Shown here one piece after another: positions 8,486 through 17,286 of a DNA stretch of 64,000 bases. The translations under genes were made by a program, and so were the position numbers. Within the stretch, counting starts at the first letter, position 1. Each line of letters opens with the position of its first letter. The notes below the pieces were generated by a model. That model was not told where the DNA came from. It was given only the letters and a program-made list of their open reading frames with translations, and ran no database searches. Origin of the DNA: Mycobacterium kyorinense (GTDB lineage: Bacteria > Actinomycetota > Actinomycetes > Mycobacteriales > Mycobacteriaceae); contig NZ_LZKJ01000116.1 of the NCBI RefSeq assembly GCF_001672775.1, forward strand, positions 62,001-126,000, in the 5' to 3' direction.

Positions 8486-9906
8486 ACTACCTCGTCACGG
8501 TCCTCTACCTCGTCGCGTTTTCTCTCTTCATCTACGGCCTGATGGGCCTGACCGGCCCCAAGACGGCGGTGCGCGGCAACTGGATCGCCGCGATCGGGAT
8601 GGCCATCGCGGTAGCCGCCACGCTGATCCTCATCCGGCACACCGACCACTGGCCGCTGATCATTGCCGGCCTGGTGCTCGGCGTCGTGCTCGGCGTTCCG
8701 CCGGCCCGGCTGACCAAGATGACCGCGATGCCGCAGCTGGTGGCGTTCTTCAACGGCGTCGGCGGCGGCACGGTGGCGCTGATCGCGTTGTCGGAGTTCA
8801 TTGACACCACCGGGTTTTCGGAGTTCCAGCACGGCGAGTCGCCGACCGTGCACATCGTGGTGGCATCGCTGTTCGCCGCGATCATCGGCTCGATCTCGTT
8901 CTGGGGGTCGATCATCGCGTTCGGCAAGCTGCAGGAGATCATCTCCGGCCGGCCGATCGGGGTGGGCAAGGCGCAGCAGCCGCTGAACCTGCTGCTGTTG
9001 GCCGCGGCCGTCGCCGCCGCGGTGGTGATCGGGCTGCACGCCCATCCGGGCAGCGGCGGGGTTTCGCTGTGGTGGATGATCGGCCTGCTGGCCGCCGCCG
9101 GCGTGCTGGGTCTGATGGTGGTGCTGCCGATCGGCGGCGCGGACATGCCCGTGGTGATCTCGATGCTGAACGCGATGACCGGCTTGTCCGCGGCGGCGGC
9201 CGGGCTGGCGTTGAACAACACCGCGATGATCGTGGCCGGCATGATCGTCGGCGCGTCCGGTTCGATCCTGACCAACCTGATGGCCAAGGCGATGAACCGC
9301 TCCATCCCGGCCATCGTTGCGGGCGGTTTCGGGGGCGGCGGGGTGGCCCCAGGCGGCGGCGACGGCGGCGACAAGCACGTCAGGTCCACCTCCGCCGCCG
9401 ACGCGGCGATCCAGATGGCCTACGCCAACCAGGTGATCGTGGTGCCGGGCTATGGGCTGGCGGTCGCGCAGGCTCAGCACGCCGTCAAGGACATGGCCGC
9501 GTTGCTGGAAAACCGCGGCGTGCCGGTGAAATACGCGATCCACCCCGTCGCCGGCCGGATGCCCGGTCACATGAACGTGCTGCTGGCCGAGGCCGAGGTC
9601 GACTACGACGCGATGAAAGACATGGACGACATCAACGACGAGTTCGCCCGCACCGACGTCACGCTGGTGATCGGCGCCAACGACGTCACCAACCCGGCGG
9701 CCCGCAACGAGTCGTCGAGTCCGATCTATGGGATGCCGATCCTCAACGTGGACAAGTCCAAGTCGGTGATCGTGCTCAAGCGGTCGATGAATTCAGGGTT
9801 CGCGGGCATCGACAACCCGCTGTTCTACGCCGAGGGCACCACGCTGCTGTTCGGTGACGCCAAGAAGTCCGTATCGGCAGTGACGGAGGAGCTCAAAGCC
9901 CTCTAG
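8482..9906 (+). CDS. pntB: NAD(P) transhydrogenase subunit beta (PntB)
   Basis: 474 residues, start ATG 8482 in an ATGA overlap with pntAb. The first ~270 residues hold about nine membrane helices of domain dII; the C-terminal ~180 residues form the NADP(H)-binding domain dIII, with the fingerprint VPGYGLAVAQAQHAVKDM and the conserved VIGANDVTNPAAR and GYAEGT-like loop (here FYAEGTTLLFGDAKKS). The complex makes NADPH at the expense of the proton gradient. Family-typical length; Rv0157 homologue. A small antisense gene overlaps its last four bases. Confidence 0.94.
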   Translation: MNYLVTVLYLVAFSLFIYGLMGLTGPKTAVRGNWIAAIGMAIAVAATLILIRHTDHWPLIIAGLVLGVVLGVPPARLTKMTAMPQLVAFFNGVGGGTVALIALSEFIDTTGFSEFQHGESPTVHIVVASLFAAIIGSISFWGSIIAFGKLQEIISGRPIGVGKAQQPLNLLLLAAAVAAAVVIGLHAHPGSGGVSLWWMIGLLAAAGVLGLMVVLPIGGADMPVVISMLNAMTGLSAAAAGLALNNTAMIVAGMIVGASGSILTNLMAKAMNRSIPAIVAGGFGGGGVAPGGGDGGDKHVRSTSAADAAIQMAYANQVIVVPGYGLAVAQAQHAVKDMAALLENRGVPVKYAIHPVAGRMPGHMNVLLAEAEVDYDAMKDMDDINDEFARTDVTLVIGANDVTNPAARNESSSPIYGMPILNVDKSKSVIVLKRSMNSGFAGIDNPLFYAEGTTLLFGDAKKSVSAVTEELKAL

Positions 9907-10028
9907 ACCGGCGGATATGCCGGCGGTGGGTAGCCGTTGCCGTCGACGACGCCGCGCAAACCCCAGGGCACATAGCGGAAGAAGAACTCGACCTCGTCGG
10001 AAAAGTCGTAGTCCGGATTCGGGTCCAT
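9903..10028 (-). CDS. Conserved-looking 41-residue small protein (Rv0157A-like)
   Basis: An ATG at 10028 opens a 42-codon frame ending in a TAG that overlaps the pntB stop by four bases. The peptide has an acidic N-terminal part (DPNPDYDFSDEVE), a compact aromatic core (FFFRYVPWGLRG) and a Pro/Tyr tail (YPPPAYPPV). No signal peptide or membrane helix is apparent. M. tuberculosis has a small annotated gene, Rv0157A, between pntB and Rv0158; position and my recollection suggest this is its homologue. Function unknown. An AGAGATGG stretch upstream could serve as ribosome site. Confidence 0.65.
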   Translation of the reverse strand: MDPNPDYDFSDEVEFFFRYVPWGLRGVVDGNGYPPPAYPPV

Positions 10029-10115
10029 CTGACCATCTCTTTTCAGTCGCCTCTTGCTTCGTTGAGCAGTCTAGTCCCATCGGTCAACGCCGCGACAGAC
10101 AACACTTAAACTGTC

Positions 10116-10125
10116 CAACTAGTTG
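10116..10125. promoter_or_regulatory. Palindromic candidate operator upstream of the TetR gene
   Basis: CAACTAGTTG is a perfect 10-bp palindrome 44 bases before the TetR ATG at 10170, in the 141-base intergenic region shared with the small divergent gene. Its core AAC-ta-GTT resembles TetR half-sites, including the KstR type, but the outer bases do not match KstR. Autoregulation by the adjacent TetR is the likeliest reading and is inference. Confidence 0.4.
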
Positions 10126-10169
10126 ATTGACACCCGGAGACGCTCCGGACCTGCTGATAGTGAGTAGAC

Positions 10170-10826
10170 ATGCCATCCGAGAACGGGCAATCCCGCCGCG
10201 AGGAGTTGTTGACCGTTGCCACCAAGCTGTTCGCCGCGCGCGGTTACCACGGCACAAGGATGGACGACGTCGCCGATGTGGTCGGCCTGAACAAGGCGAC
10301 CGTTTACCACTATTACGCCAGCAAGTCGCTGATTCTCTACGACATCTATCAGCAGGCTGCCGAACGCACGCTGGCCGCGGTGCACGACGATCCGTCGATG
10401 TCCGCGCGCGAGGCGCTGTATCAGTACACGGTGCGGTTGCTCAACCAGATCGCCGCCAACCCGGAAGGGGCGGCGGTGTATTTCCAGGAGCAGCCCTACA
10501 TCACCGAGTGGTTCAGCGAGGAACAGGTCGCCGCGGTCCGCGAGAAGGAAACGCAGGTCTATGAGCATGTGCACGACCTCATCGATCGGGGGATCGCCAG
10601 CGGCGAGTTTTACGAATGCGACTCCCACGTGCTGGCGTTGGGCTACATCGGGATGACGCTGGGCGCCTACCGGTGGCTGCGGCCCAGCGGACGCCGAACG
10701 GCCAAGGAAATCGCCGCAGAATTCAGCACTGCGTTGCTGCGTGGCCTGATCCGCGACGAGACCGTCCGCGCCGAGTCACCGCTGGGCGTCAGAACCGAAA
10801 TCGATACAGCCGGTCGTAGTTCCTGA
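10170..10826 (+). CDS. TetR-family transcriptional regulator (Rv0158-like)
   Basis: 218 residues. The N-terminal helix-turn-helix is clear: RREELLTVATKLFAARGYHG, then MDDVADVVGLNKATVYHYY (residues about 28-50). The C-terminal ligand domain begins near residue 60. Gene position after pntB matches Rv0158, a TetR regulator in M. tuberculosis. Its effector is unknown. The 3' end overlaps the convergent methyltransferase gene by 38 bases. A palindrome at 10116-10125 is a plausible operator. Confidence 0.9.
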   Translation: MPSENGQSRREELLTVATKLFAARGYHGTRMDDVADVVGLNKATVYHYYASKSLILYDIYQQAAERTLAAVHDDPSMSAREALYQYTVRLLNQIAANPEGAAVYFQEQPYITEWFSEEQVAAVREKETQVYEHVHDLIDRGIASGEFYECDSHVLALGYIGMTLGAYRWLRPSGRRTAKEIAAEFSTALLRGLIRDETVRAESPLGVRTEIDTAGRSS

Positions 10827-11622
10827 CGGCAGGAATCGCGGTCAGCAGTCGGTAGACCAGACGTTGCGGCTTGAGCGGGATCTTGTCGGGGTCAAGGAAC
10901 ATGACCCGGTCAATCAGGCGTAGCCGTGGGTTCCACTCTGATAACTCATGGCCGTCGTGGGTTCCCCATTTGGTGATTCCCGACGTGGAAAACTTGGACA
11001 GCAGCGGAGAATTCGAGAACCGCGGGCCCCACGGTGAGAGCAGGTCGGCCAGCAGCTCGCCGGTGGCAAAGCGATCTGTCAGCCGCGTCAGCAGATCGCG
11101 TAATTCGGTTTCGGTGAGATACATCAGCAGACCCTCGGCGACGATCAACGCGGGACGATCCATTGGGACCTGGTCCAACCAGCCGGGTTCGGTGACTGAC
11201 GAGCCGATCATCGTGTAGCCGGGGTAGTCGTCGTACAGCCGGCGCCTCAGGTCGATGACTTCGGGCACGTCGACGTCGAACCAGCTCACCCCGCGCGGCA
11301 CGTCGAGGCGATACGCGCGACTGTCCAGCCCGCACCCCAAGTGCAACACGACGGCTTGCGGATTGTGGCGCAGGAAATCGCCGGCCCAGACGTCGAGTTG
11401 CTTGGCGCGCAACGCAACCAGGAACTGGTTGGCCCATGGCTGAGCGGTCCGGTGCATTCGGCCGAAATCGTAGTCAATTCGGTCGACTGCTTCGGCCGCC
11501 GCCCGGTCACCGAGAACCGGCTGCTCCAACCGACTTTCGTAGGCCCGTAGGTACAGCGTGCACAGATTGGTCCATTCCACAGAACCCCAGCGCACCCCGG
11601 AGAAGTCGAGCTTGTTCGTCAT
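10789..11622 (-). CDS. Class I SAM-dependent methyltransferase, LCM/PPM1 family
   Basis: 277 residues from ATG 11622. The SAM-binding motif VVLHLGCGLDSRAYRLD and the following WFDVDVPEVIDLRR are typical of the leucine-carboxyl-methyltransferase family expanded in mycobacteria. LIVAEGLLMYLTETELRDLL is the conserved post-motif. The family usually methylates small metabolites or carboxyl groups; the substrate here is unknown. The gene is convergent with the TetR gene and overlaps its end, and divergent from the downstream SDR with 54 bases between starts. Confidence 0.88.
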   Translation of the reverse strand: MTNKLDFSGVRWGSVEWTNLCTLYLRAYESRLEQPVLGDRAAAEAVDRIDYDFGRMHRTAQPWANQFLVALRAKQLDVWAGDFLRHNPQAVVLHLGCGLDSRAYRLDVPRGVSWFDVDVPEVIDLRRRLYDDYPGYTMIGSSVTEPGWLDQVPMDRPALIVAEGLLMYLTETELRDLLTRLTDRFATGELLADLLSPWGPRFSNSPLLSKFSTSGITKWGTHDGHELSEWNPRLRLIDRVMFLDPDKIPLKPQRLVYRLLTAIPAVRNYDRLYRFRF

Positions 11623-11676
11623 GGCGTTCTATCTTGAGGGGTCGGCGCGCAGCGTCGATGGCCGACCCGCAGACTG

Positions 11677-12456
11677 ATGGCCATGACTGACATGTTTCGA
11701 CTCGACGGGAAGGTCGTCGTGGTGACCGGCGGCGGTCGCGGCATCGGCGTGATGATGGCCAGGGGCCTGCTGCAGGCCGGCGCCACGGTGTATCTGTCCA
11801 GCCGTAAGGAAGCCGAGCTGGAGTCGGCGGTGGCCGAGCTGTCGGCCCACGGCACGGTCCATGCCATCCCGGCCGATCTGGGCACGGCCGACGGGGTGCA
11901 GGCGCTGGCTGGGGGGCTGGCCGGTCGGGAGGACGCCATCCACGCCTTGTTCAACAATGCCGGCGCTGCGTGGGGAGCGCCGTTCGGCGAGTTCCCGGAG
12001 TCCGGCTTCGACAAGGTTTTCAACGTCAACGTCAAGGGAGTGTTTCTGTTGACCCGCGCACTGGTGCCGATGCTGACCGCGGGCGCGACCGATGACGACC
12101 CGGCGCGGGTGATCAACACCGGCAGCATCGACGGGATCGTCGCCCCCGAACGTGGCAGAGACAACTTCTCCTACAGCGCCAGCAAGGCCGCCGTGCACAT
12201 GCTCACCAAGCACCTGGCCGGTGAACTGGCACCGCGAATTCTGGTCAACGCCATCGCGCCCGGGCTCTTCCAATCCCGGATGACCAAGGAGTTGTTGCGG
12301 GCCGGACCGGACGCGGTGGGCTCGCTGCTGCCGCTGGGGCGGATCGGCCAGCCCGAGGACATGGCCGGCATCGCGGTGTTCCTCGCCAGCCGGGCCAGTA
12401 CCTACATCACCGGTGCGGTGATTCCCGTCGACGGCGGCGCGACCGTCATCCGCTAA
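11677..12456 (+). CDS. Short-chain dehydrogenase/reductase (RhlG/FabG-like)
   Basis: 259 residues (ATG 11677; ATG 11683 two codons downstream is equally possible). Nucleotide motif TGGGRGIG near residue 18, structural NNAG motif (LFNNAGAAWG), and the catalytic Ser in NTGSIDGI with YSASK giving Tyr and Lys. The C terminus ends TGAVIPVDGGATVI as in classical SDRs. It is an NAD(P)H-dependent oxidoreductase acting on a hydroxyl/keto group, substrate unknown; the VYLSSRKEAEL segment after the first fold favours NADPH. It lies at the start of the species-specific catabolic block. Confidence 0.88.
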   Translation: MAMTDMFRLDGKVVVVTGGGRGIGVMMARGLLQAGATVYLSSRKEAELESAVAELSAHGTVHAIPADLGTADGVQALAGGLAGREDAIHALFNNAGAAWGAPFGEFPESGFDKVFNVNVKGVFLLTRALVPMLTAGATDDDPARVINTGSIDGIVAPERGRDNFSYSASKAAVHMLTKHLAGELAPRILVNAIAPGLFQSRMTKELLRAGPDAVGSLLPLGRIGQPEDMAGIAVFLASRASTYITGAVIPVDGGATVIR

Positions 12457-12558
12457 GCCGCTGGGGAGAGACTGCGCCGAGTGGGCGGTTTCATCCGCAA
12501 CACGCCGCGGAAGGCGTATGAGATCGCACAGTCGGCGCCGTGACTGGTCGGTCTGGGC

Positions 12559-13446
12559 TCAGGCGGCCAGGTGCCGGTCGAGGAACGCGAGCTGGTCGGC
12601 GATGACGCGCTCGAACGCGTCGTCGACGTAGATCGCGAAGTGGCCCTCAGGGTAGGTCTTGACCTCGCCACGCGGCGCTTCGGCGGCGTAGCGCTGGGTG
12701 GGGCCGGCAGGAGCCACCGAGTCGGTTTCGCACACGCAGAACAGGATGGGGCAGGGGATTTTCGCGGCCAGCCGACCCGGCCGGTAGGTCATGATCTTCG
12801 GTCCGACCCGGGCGGCAACCTGATTGGGCAGCTGTGCCCCCTCGGGCACCAGCCGCATATACCCGGGATACGCGTCGGGCGTGTTCATCAACGCCACCTC
12901 GCCCGGATTGCCCGCTGTGGCAACCATTACCGGCGGTCTTCCCAGCCCGGCCGCAACCACGTCACGAACTCCCAGTGCGGTGATGCGCGCAGTGGTCAGC
13001 GGATTGAGTGTGCGCGCCGACGCGATACCGTCGGTAAACGGGCACTGCGCGACGACGGCGGCGATGCCCGGCAGTCTGGCCGCGGTCGCGATCACATGCC
13101 CACCGCTAAACGACGTGCCCCACAGCCCAATTCGATCGTGGTCGACACCCGCGAGGGTACGGGCGTACGCGACGGCGGCAATCCAGTCTTGTTGTTGCAT
13201 TCTGATGTCGAGGAGCTGGCGCGGCTGGCCCTCGCTGTCGCCGAAGTTGCGGTAGTCGAAGACCAGACAGGCGTAACCGGCCGCGCTGAAGCGTTCGGCG
13301 TAGGCGTCGAGTCGCATCGTGCGCACCGCGCCCAGGCCGTGCGCCATCACCAGCAGCGGGGTGATACCGGTGCTGTCTGGCCGGTAGAGCCAGGCACTGA
13401 TCCGGTCGTGACCGGAGTTGAACCACACATCCTCGCGTTGGGCCAT
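12559..13446 (-). CDS. Alpha/beta hydrolase (dienelactone hydrolase / S9-like)
   Basis: About 295 residues from ATG 13446; an in-frame ATG at 13458 is an alternative. Nucleophile elbow GTSFSG, oxyanion region MAHGLGAVR, and a late PEGHFAIY supplying the catalytic His; CETDSVAP is a plausible Asp loop. Enzymes of this type hydrolyse esters or thioesters in the cytoplasm; substrate unknown. It is divergent from the large acyl-CoA dehydrogenase gene with about 50 bases between starts, so the two may share a control region. Confidence 0.85.
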   Translation of the reverse strand: MAQREDVWFNSGHDRISAWLYRPDSTGITPLLVMAHGLGAVRTMRLDAYAERFSAAGYACLVFDYRNFGDSEGQPRQLLDIRMQQQDWIAAVAYARTLAGVDHDRIGLWGTSFSGGHVIATAARLPGIAAVVAQCPFTDGIASARTLNPLTTARITALGVRDVVAAGLGRPPVMVATAGNPGEVALMNTPDAYPGYMRLVPEGAQLPNQVAARVGPKIMTYRPGRLAAKIPCPILFCVCETDSVAPAGPTQRYAAEAPRGEVKTYPEGHFAIYVDDAFERVIADQLAFLDRHLAA

Positions 13447-13498
13447 GTGCCGCATCATTCCGTACCGTGGCGTGATACGAAAGACGGCGGAGGATGCA

Positions 13499-15295
13499 GT
13501 GAAATCGACCTTGCTATCCCGGCGAGACCTGGACTTCTTGCTCTTCGAGTGGTTGCGAATCGATGAGCTGACCAAGCGCGAACGCTTCGCCGAGCACTCT
13601 CGCGAAACGTTCGCCGACGTGCTCGAGTTGTGCGAGCAGCTGGCCGAGCGTTACTTCGCGCCGCACAACAAGAAGAGCGACGCCCACGAGCCCAGTTTCG
13701 ACGGCTCGACGGTCACGATGATTCCTGAGGTGAAGGAAGCGCTGGAGGCATTCGCCGGCGCCGACCTCATCGCGATGGCGATGGATCAGGAACTGGGCGG
13801 CGCTCAACTGCCGGCAACCGTGGCGCAAGCGGGTTTCGCGTGGCTCTCGGCGGCTAACGTCAGCACCGCCGGTTACGTGATGCTCACGATGGCCAACGCG
13901 AACCTGATCGCGAAGTTCGGCACGGCCGATCAGGTGGCCCGCTTCGTCAAGCCGATGCTGACCGGCCGGTTCTCGGGAACCATGTGCCTGTCCGAGACGC
14001 AGGCGGGCTCCTCACTGGCGGACATCACCACCCGCGCCGAACCCCGCGACGACGGCGGCTATCGGCTGTTCGGGTCGAAGATGTGGATCTCCGGTGGCGA
14101 CCACGAACTGACCGACAACATCGTGCATCTGGTGTTGGCGAAGATTCCCGGCGGTCCGCCCGGCACCAAGGGCATCTCGCTGTTCATCGTTCCCAAGTAC
14201 CTCGTCGGCGACGACGGCGCGGTCGGGGAGCGCAACGACGTCGTGCTGGCCGGGCTCAACCACAAGATGGGTTACCGCGGAATCACCAACACCGTGCTGA
14301 ACTTCGGGGAGGGCGCTTTCCGGCCGGGCGGGGAACCAGGCGCTGTCGGCTATCTGGTCGGCGAACCGCATCGCGGCATCAGCCAGATGTTCCACATGAT
14401 GAACGAAGCCCGGCTCGGTGTCGGCATGGGCGCGATCGCGCTGGGCTACACCGGGTATCTGAAGTCGCTACGGTACGCCCGCGAGCGGCCCCAAGGGCGG
14501 CCGCCTACAGCGAAAGACCTTGCAGCACCGCAAATTCCGATCATCGAACATGCGGACGTCAAACGCATGCTGCTGGCCCAGAAATCCTACGTGGAAGGCG
14601 CCATGGCGTTGGCGCTGTACTGCGCCCGACTGGTCGACGTCCAGCACAGCGCGGAATCGTCGGACGAACTCGACGAGGCCACCTTGCTGCTGGACATCTT
14701 GACGCCGGTCGCCAAAAGCTGGCCGTCGCAGTGGTGTCTGGAAGCCAACAACCTCGCGATTCAGGTGCACGGCGGCTACGGCTACACCCGCGAGTACGAC
14801 GTCGAACAGCACTACCGCGACAACCGCCTCAATCCGATCCACGAGGGGACGCACGGAATTCAGAGCCTGGACCTGTTGGGCCGCAAGGTCACCCAGCGCG
14901 GCGGTGCCAGTCTACGTGCGCTCAACGACGCAGTCTTCCAGAGCGTGCATGCTGCCGATGCGGCCGGCGGCGAACTTGCCGAGCTCGGCGCCCAGCTGGA
15001 TGCCGCGATCCGCCGCCTGACCGCGGTGACGATGGCGATGTTCGGATCCGGCGATATCGACGCCGCGCTGGCCAACAGCGCGGTCTACCTCGAGGCCTTC
15101 GGGCACATCACGGTCGCCTGGATGTGGCTCGAGCAGCTGTTGGCCGCCCATGGTAAGGCCGGCGACTTCTACGATGGCAAGCGCCAGGCCGGCCGGTATT
15201 TCTTCCGGTACGAATTGCCCAAGACCGCAGCACAACTCGACCTGTTGCAGAGCCTGGACCGCACCACGCTGGAAATGCGCCCGGACTGGTTCTGA
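13499..15295 (+). CDS. Large acyl-CoA dehydrogenase with extra C-terminal domain (FadE5/DmdC type)
   Basis: 598 residues from GTG 13499, preceded by GGAGG at 13489-13493. Longer than ordinary acyl-CoA dehydrogenases (about 390): the extra ~150 C-terminal residues match the helical acyl-CoA dehydrogenase C-terminal domain seen in FadE5 and DmdC. Conserved MCLSETQAGSSLADI, WISGGDHEL and the catalytic Glu in NPIHEGTHGIQSLDLLGRK are present. It probably oxidises acyl-CoAs with FAD. Only four bases separate it from the FAD oxidase gene, so the two form an operon. Confidence 0.9.
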   Translation: MKSTLLSRRDLDFLLFEWLRIDELTKRERFAEHSRETFADVLELCEQLAERYFAPHNKKSDAHEPSFDGSTVTMIPEVKEALEAFAGADLIAMAMDQELGGAQLPATVAQAGFAWLSAANVSTAGYVMLTMANANLIAKFGTADQVARFVKPMLTGRFSGTMCLSETQAGSSLADITTRAEPRDDGGYRLFGSKMWISGGDHELTDNIVHLVLAKIPGGPPGTKGISLFIVPKYLVGDDGAVGERNDVVLAGLNHKMGYRGITNTVLNFGEGAFRPGGEPGAVGYLVGEPHRGISQMFHMMNEARLGVGMGAIALGYTGYLKSLRYARERPQGRPPTAKDLAAPQIPIIEHADVKRMLLAQKSYVEGAMALALYCARLVDVQHSAESSDELDEATLLLDILTPVAKSWPSQWCLEANNLAIQVHGGYGYTREYDVEQHYRDNRLNPIHEGTHGIQSLDLLGRKVTQRGGASLRALNDAVFQSVHAADAAGGELAELGAQLDAAIRRLTAVTMAMFGSGDIDAALANSAVYLEAFGHITVAWMWLEQLLAAHGKAGDFYDGKRQAGRYFFRYELPKTAAQLDLLQSLDRTTLEMRPDWF

Positions 15296-15299
15296 ACCG

Positions 15300-16646
15300 A
15301 TGAGTGTTCAGCAGGCGCTGGCGGCGGTGGTTGGCGCCAGCCATGTCAGCACCGATCCCGACGTGCTGGCAAGTCGCAGCGTCGACCACACCGGCCGGTA
15401 CCGGGGCCGGGCCAGCGCACTGGTGCGGCCCGGTGGGGCCGACGAGACCGCCGAGGTGTTGCGGCTCTGCCGCGATGCCGGGCAGCACGTCACCATCCAG
15501 GGCGGGTGCACCTCGCTGGTGGCCGGCACCGTGCCCGAGCACAACGACGTGCTGCTGTCCACCGAGCGCCTGTGCCGCGTCGACGATGTCGACACCGCCG
15601 AGCGTCGCATCCGCGCCGGGGCCGGAACCACGCTGGCATCGGTACAGCGGGCCGCCGGTGCTGCTGGGCTGCTCTTCGGCGTCGACCTGGCCGCGCGTGA
15701 CACCGCTACCGTCGGCGGGATGGCCGCAACCAACGCCGGTGGGCTACGCACCGTGCGCTACGGCAACATGTCCGAGCAGGTGGTCGGATTGGATGTCGCG
15801 CTGCCCGACGGAAGCGTCTTGCGTCGGCACAGCCGGGTGCGCGCCGACAACACCGGCTATGACCTGGCGAAGTTGTTCGTCGGCGCCGAAGGCACATTGG
15901 GTGTTATCACCGGGCTGGAACTGCGACTACGCCCCATCCCGTCGCATCGGGTGACCGCTGTGTGCGGATTTTCCGAACTGGCCGCGCTAGTCGATGCCGC
16001 ACAGCGGTTTCGCGACCTCGGCAGCATCGCGGCTTTGGAACTCGTCGATGGTCGGGCCAGCGCCCTGGCCGGTGAACGGTTGGGCATCGCGGCACCGGTA
16101 GCCGGCAACTGGTTGCTGTTGGTGGAACTGGCTGCCGACCACGACCAGACCCCGCGGATGGCCGACGCCTTGGCCGACGTGGCCATGTGCGGCGAGCCTG
16201 CTGTTGGAGTCGACATGTCTGCCCAGCAGCGGTTGTGGCGGCTACGCGAATCGATGGCCGAGGTGCTCGGCATTTACGGGCCGCCGCTGAAATTCGATGT
16301 CTCGCTGCCACTTTCGGTGGTGGAGCGGTTTGCCGCCGGATCCGACGCGCTGATCCGCCGCCGCGCCGCCGACGCTATCCCGATCCTGTTCGGGCATATC
16401 GGCGAGGGCAATTTGCACCTCAACGTGCTGCGCTGCCCATCAGACGCGGAAGCCGCGATCTATCCGGCGATGATGCAGTTGATCGCCGACTGCGGCGGCA
16501 ACGTCAGCTCCGAGCACGGTGTTGGAAGCCGCAAGCGCCGCTACGTCGGAATGTCTCGCGAGCCCGCGGACATCGCGGCGATGCGGGCCGTCAAGTCGGC
16601 TTTCGACCCGACGGGTTACCTCAACGCGGCGGTGTTGTTCGATTGA
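15300..16646 (+). CDS. FAD-linked oxidase, D-lactate/glycolate dehydrogenase type (Rv0161-like)
   Basis: 448 residues from ATG 15300. It has the PCMH-type FAD-binding domain (VTIQGGCTSLVAGTVPE; ATVGGMAATNAGGLRTVRYG) followed by the C-terminal cap with HIGEGNLHLNVL and SSEHGVGSRKRRYV, hallmarks of the GlcD/D-lactate dehydrogenase family. It oxidises a 2-hydroxy acid with FAD. Length and position match Rv0161. It is in one operon with the large acyl-CoA dehydrogenase, and its end overlaps the convergent TetR gene by 26 bases. Confidence 0.9.
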   Translation: MSVQQALAAVVGASHVSTDPDVLASRSVDHTGRYRGRASALVRPGGADETAEVLRLCRDAGQHVTIQGGCTSLVAGTVPEHNDVLLSTERLCRVDDVDTAERRIRAGAGTTLASVQRAAGAAGLLFGVDLAARDTATVGGMAATNAGGLRTVRYGNMSEQVVGLDVALPDGSVLRRHSRVRADNTGYDLAKLFVGAEGTLGVITGLELRLRPIPSHRVTAVCGFSELAALVDAAQRFRDLGSIAALELVDGRASALAGERLGIAAPVAGNWLLLVELAADHDQTPRMADALADVAMCGEPAVGVDMSAQQRLWRLRESMAEVLGIYGPPLKFDVSLPLSVVERFAAGSDALIRRRAADAIPILFGHIGEGNLHLNVLRCPSDAEAAIYPAMMQLIADCGGNVSSEHGVGSRKRRYVGMSREPADIAAMRAVKSAFDPTGYLNAAVLFD

Positions 16647-17151
16647 TGCCCACCGCGTGTCGTAGCTGGGCAAGGAATTGGTCGGCGTCGTCGCTTCGCA
16701 CGATGTAATGCGATATTGCCACCCGGATCGCCGTCGCGGCCTTCACCGCGCCGCCCGGCCCGGGCATCAGCCGCTGCAGGCCGGCCCGCATCACCGGTAT
16801 CACACGCGAGAATTCGGCGATCACGTGCTCGGGCTCGATATCGACCATCCGCACTCCGGTGTAGGAGTGCTGGTAGTCGACGATGAAACGTAGTGCGGCG
16901 TCGAGTTTCTCGACACCTTTGAGGCCGGCGGTCGCCCGGACCAAGCCGCTGTCGAATGTCTGCCGTTCATAACGTGAGAACGCCGACAGCAATTCGTCTT
17001 TCGACGGAAACCAGCGATACAGCGTCGGGCGGGACACGCCGGCTTGGCTGGCGACGTCTGAGAGGCTCAGCTTGCGCTTGCCGTTGCGACCGAGCACCTC
17101 GGCGGTGGCGGCAAGAATCCGCTGTTGGGTCGAGGTGTCGCCCTCGGACAT
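16621..17151 (-). CDS. TetR-family regulator A (paralogue of the TetR at 21.9-22.4 kb)
   Basis: 176 residues from ATG 17151. Helix-turn-helix LSLSDVASQAGVSRPTLYRW (about residues 26-45). The C-terminal part is closely similar along its whole length to the second TetR at 21877-22395, including FDSGLVRATAGL, YQHSYTGVRM-DIEPE and YIVRSDDADQFLAQLRHAVG. The conserved site at 17170-17199 begins 19 bases upstream of this start, between it and the divergent P450 gene, so this protein is a good candidate to bind it. Ligand unknown. Confidence 0.9.
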   Translation of the reverse strand: MSEGDTSTQQRILAATAEVLGRNGKRKLSLSDVASQAGVSRPTLYRWFPSKDELLSAFSRYERQTFDSGLVRATAGLKGVEKLDAALRFIVDYQHSYTGVRMVDIEPEHVIAEFSRVIPVMRAGLQRLMPGPGGAVKAATAIRVAISHYIVRSDDADQFLAQLRHAVGINRTTPPR

Positions 17152-17169
17152 CGTGTCCACATCCGAACC

Positions 17170-17199
17170 TTTACAAAATATTGTTGAAGTGTCACGCTG
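17170..17199 (+). promoter_or_regulatory. Conserved regulon site, copy A (TetR/P450)
   Basis: TTTACA, 14 bases, TGTCACGCTG. The 14-base spacer ends GAAG. The same arrangement recurs at 19589-19618, 24007-24036 and, with a symmetric variant, at 22777-22806. It lies 87 bases before the P450 start and 18 bases before the divergent TetR start. Probably a regulator-binding site, though a promoter element is not excluded. Confidence 0.65.
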
Positions 17200-17286
17200 T
17201 CTTGGTGCCAGCCGCAACGGCCGTTCTGAGTTTAGCCGTGAGCAGCCGCGATCTCGGCGAAAAGCGGGACAGATCGTGAGGGTTCG

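Noticed and set aside
8152-9570. 472-codon frame antisense to pntAb/pntB, and a longer one at 6932-8476 antisense to pntAa
   Set aside because: Both mirror strongly conserved transhydrogenase genes and show His/Arg/Gln-rich shadow composition without any motif.
12457-12558. 102-base gap between the SDR and hydrolase genes as possible small gene or terminator
   Set aside because: No start codon with ribosome site and no inverted repeat of useful length was seen; it is an ordinary convergent spacer.
17170-17199. Reading TTTACA as a simple -35 box of a SigA promoter
   Set aside because: With a normal 16-18-base spacer no -10-like TAnnnT hexamer follows in any of the copies, and in copy B the site nearly touches the start codon. 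A regulator site fits better, though not proven.
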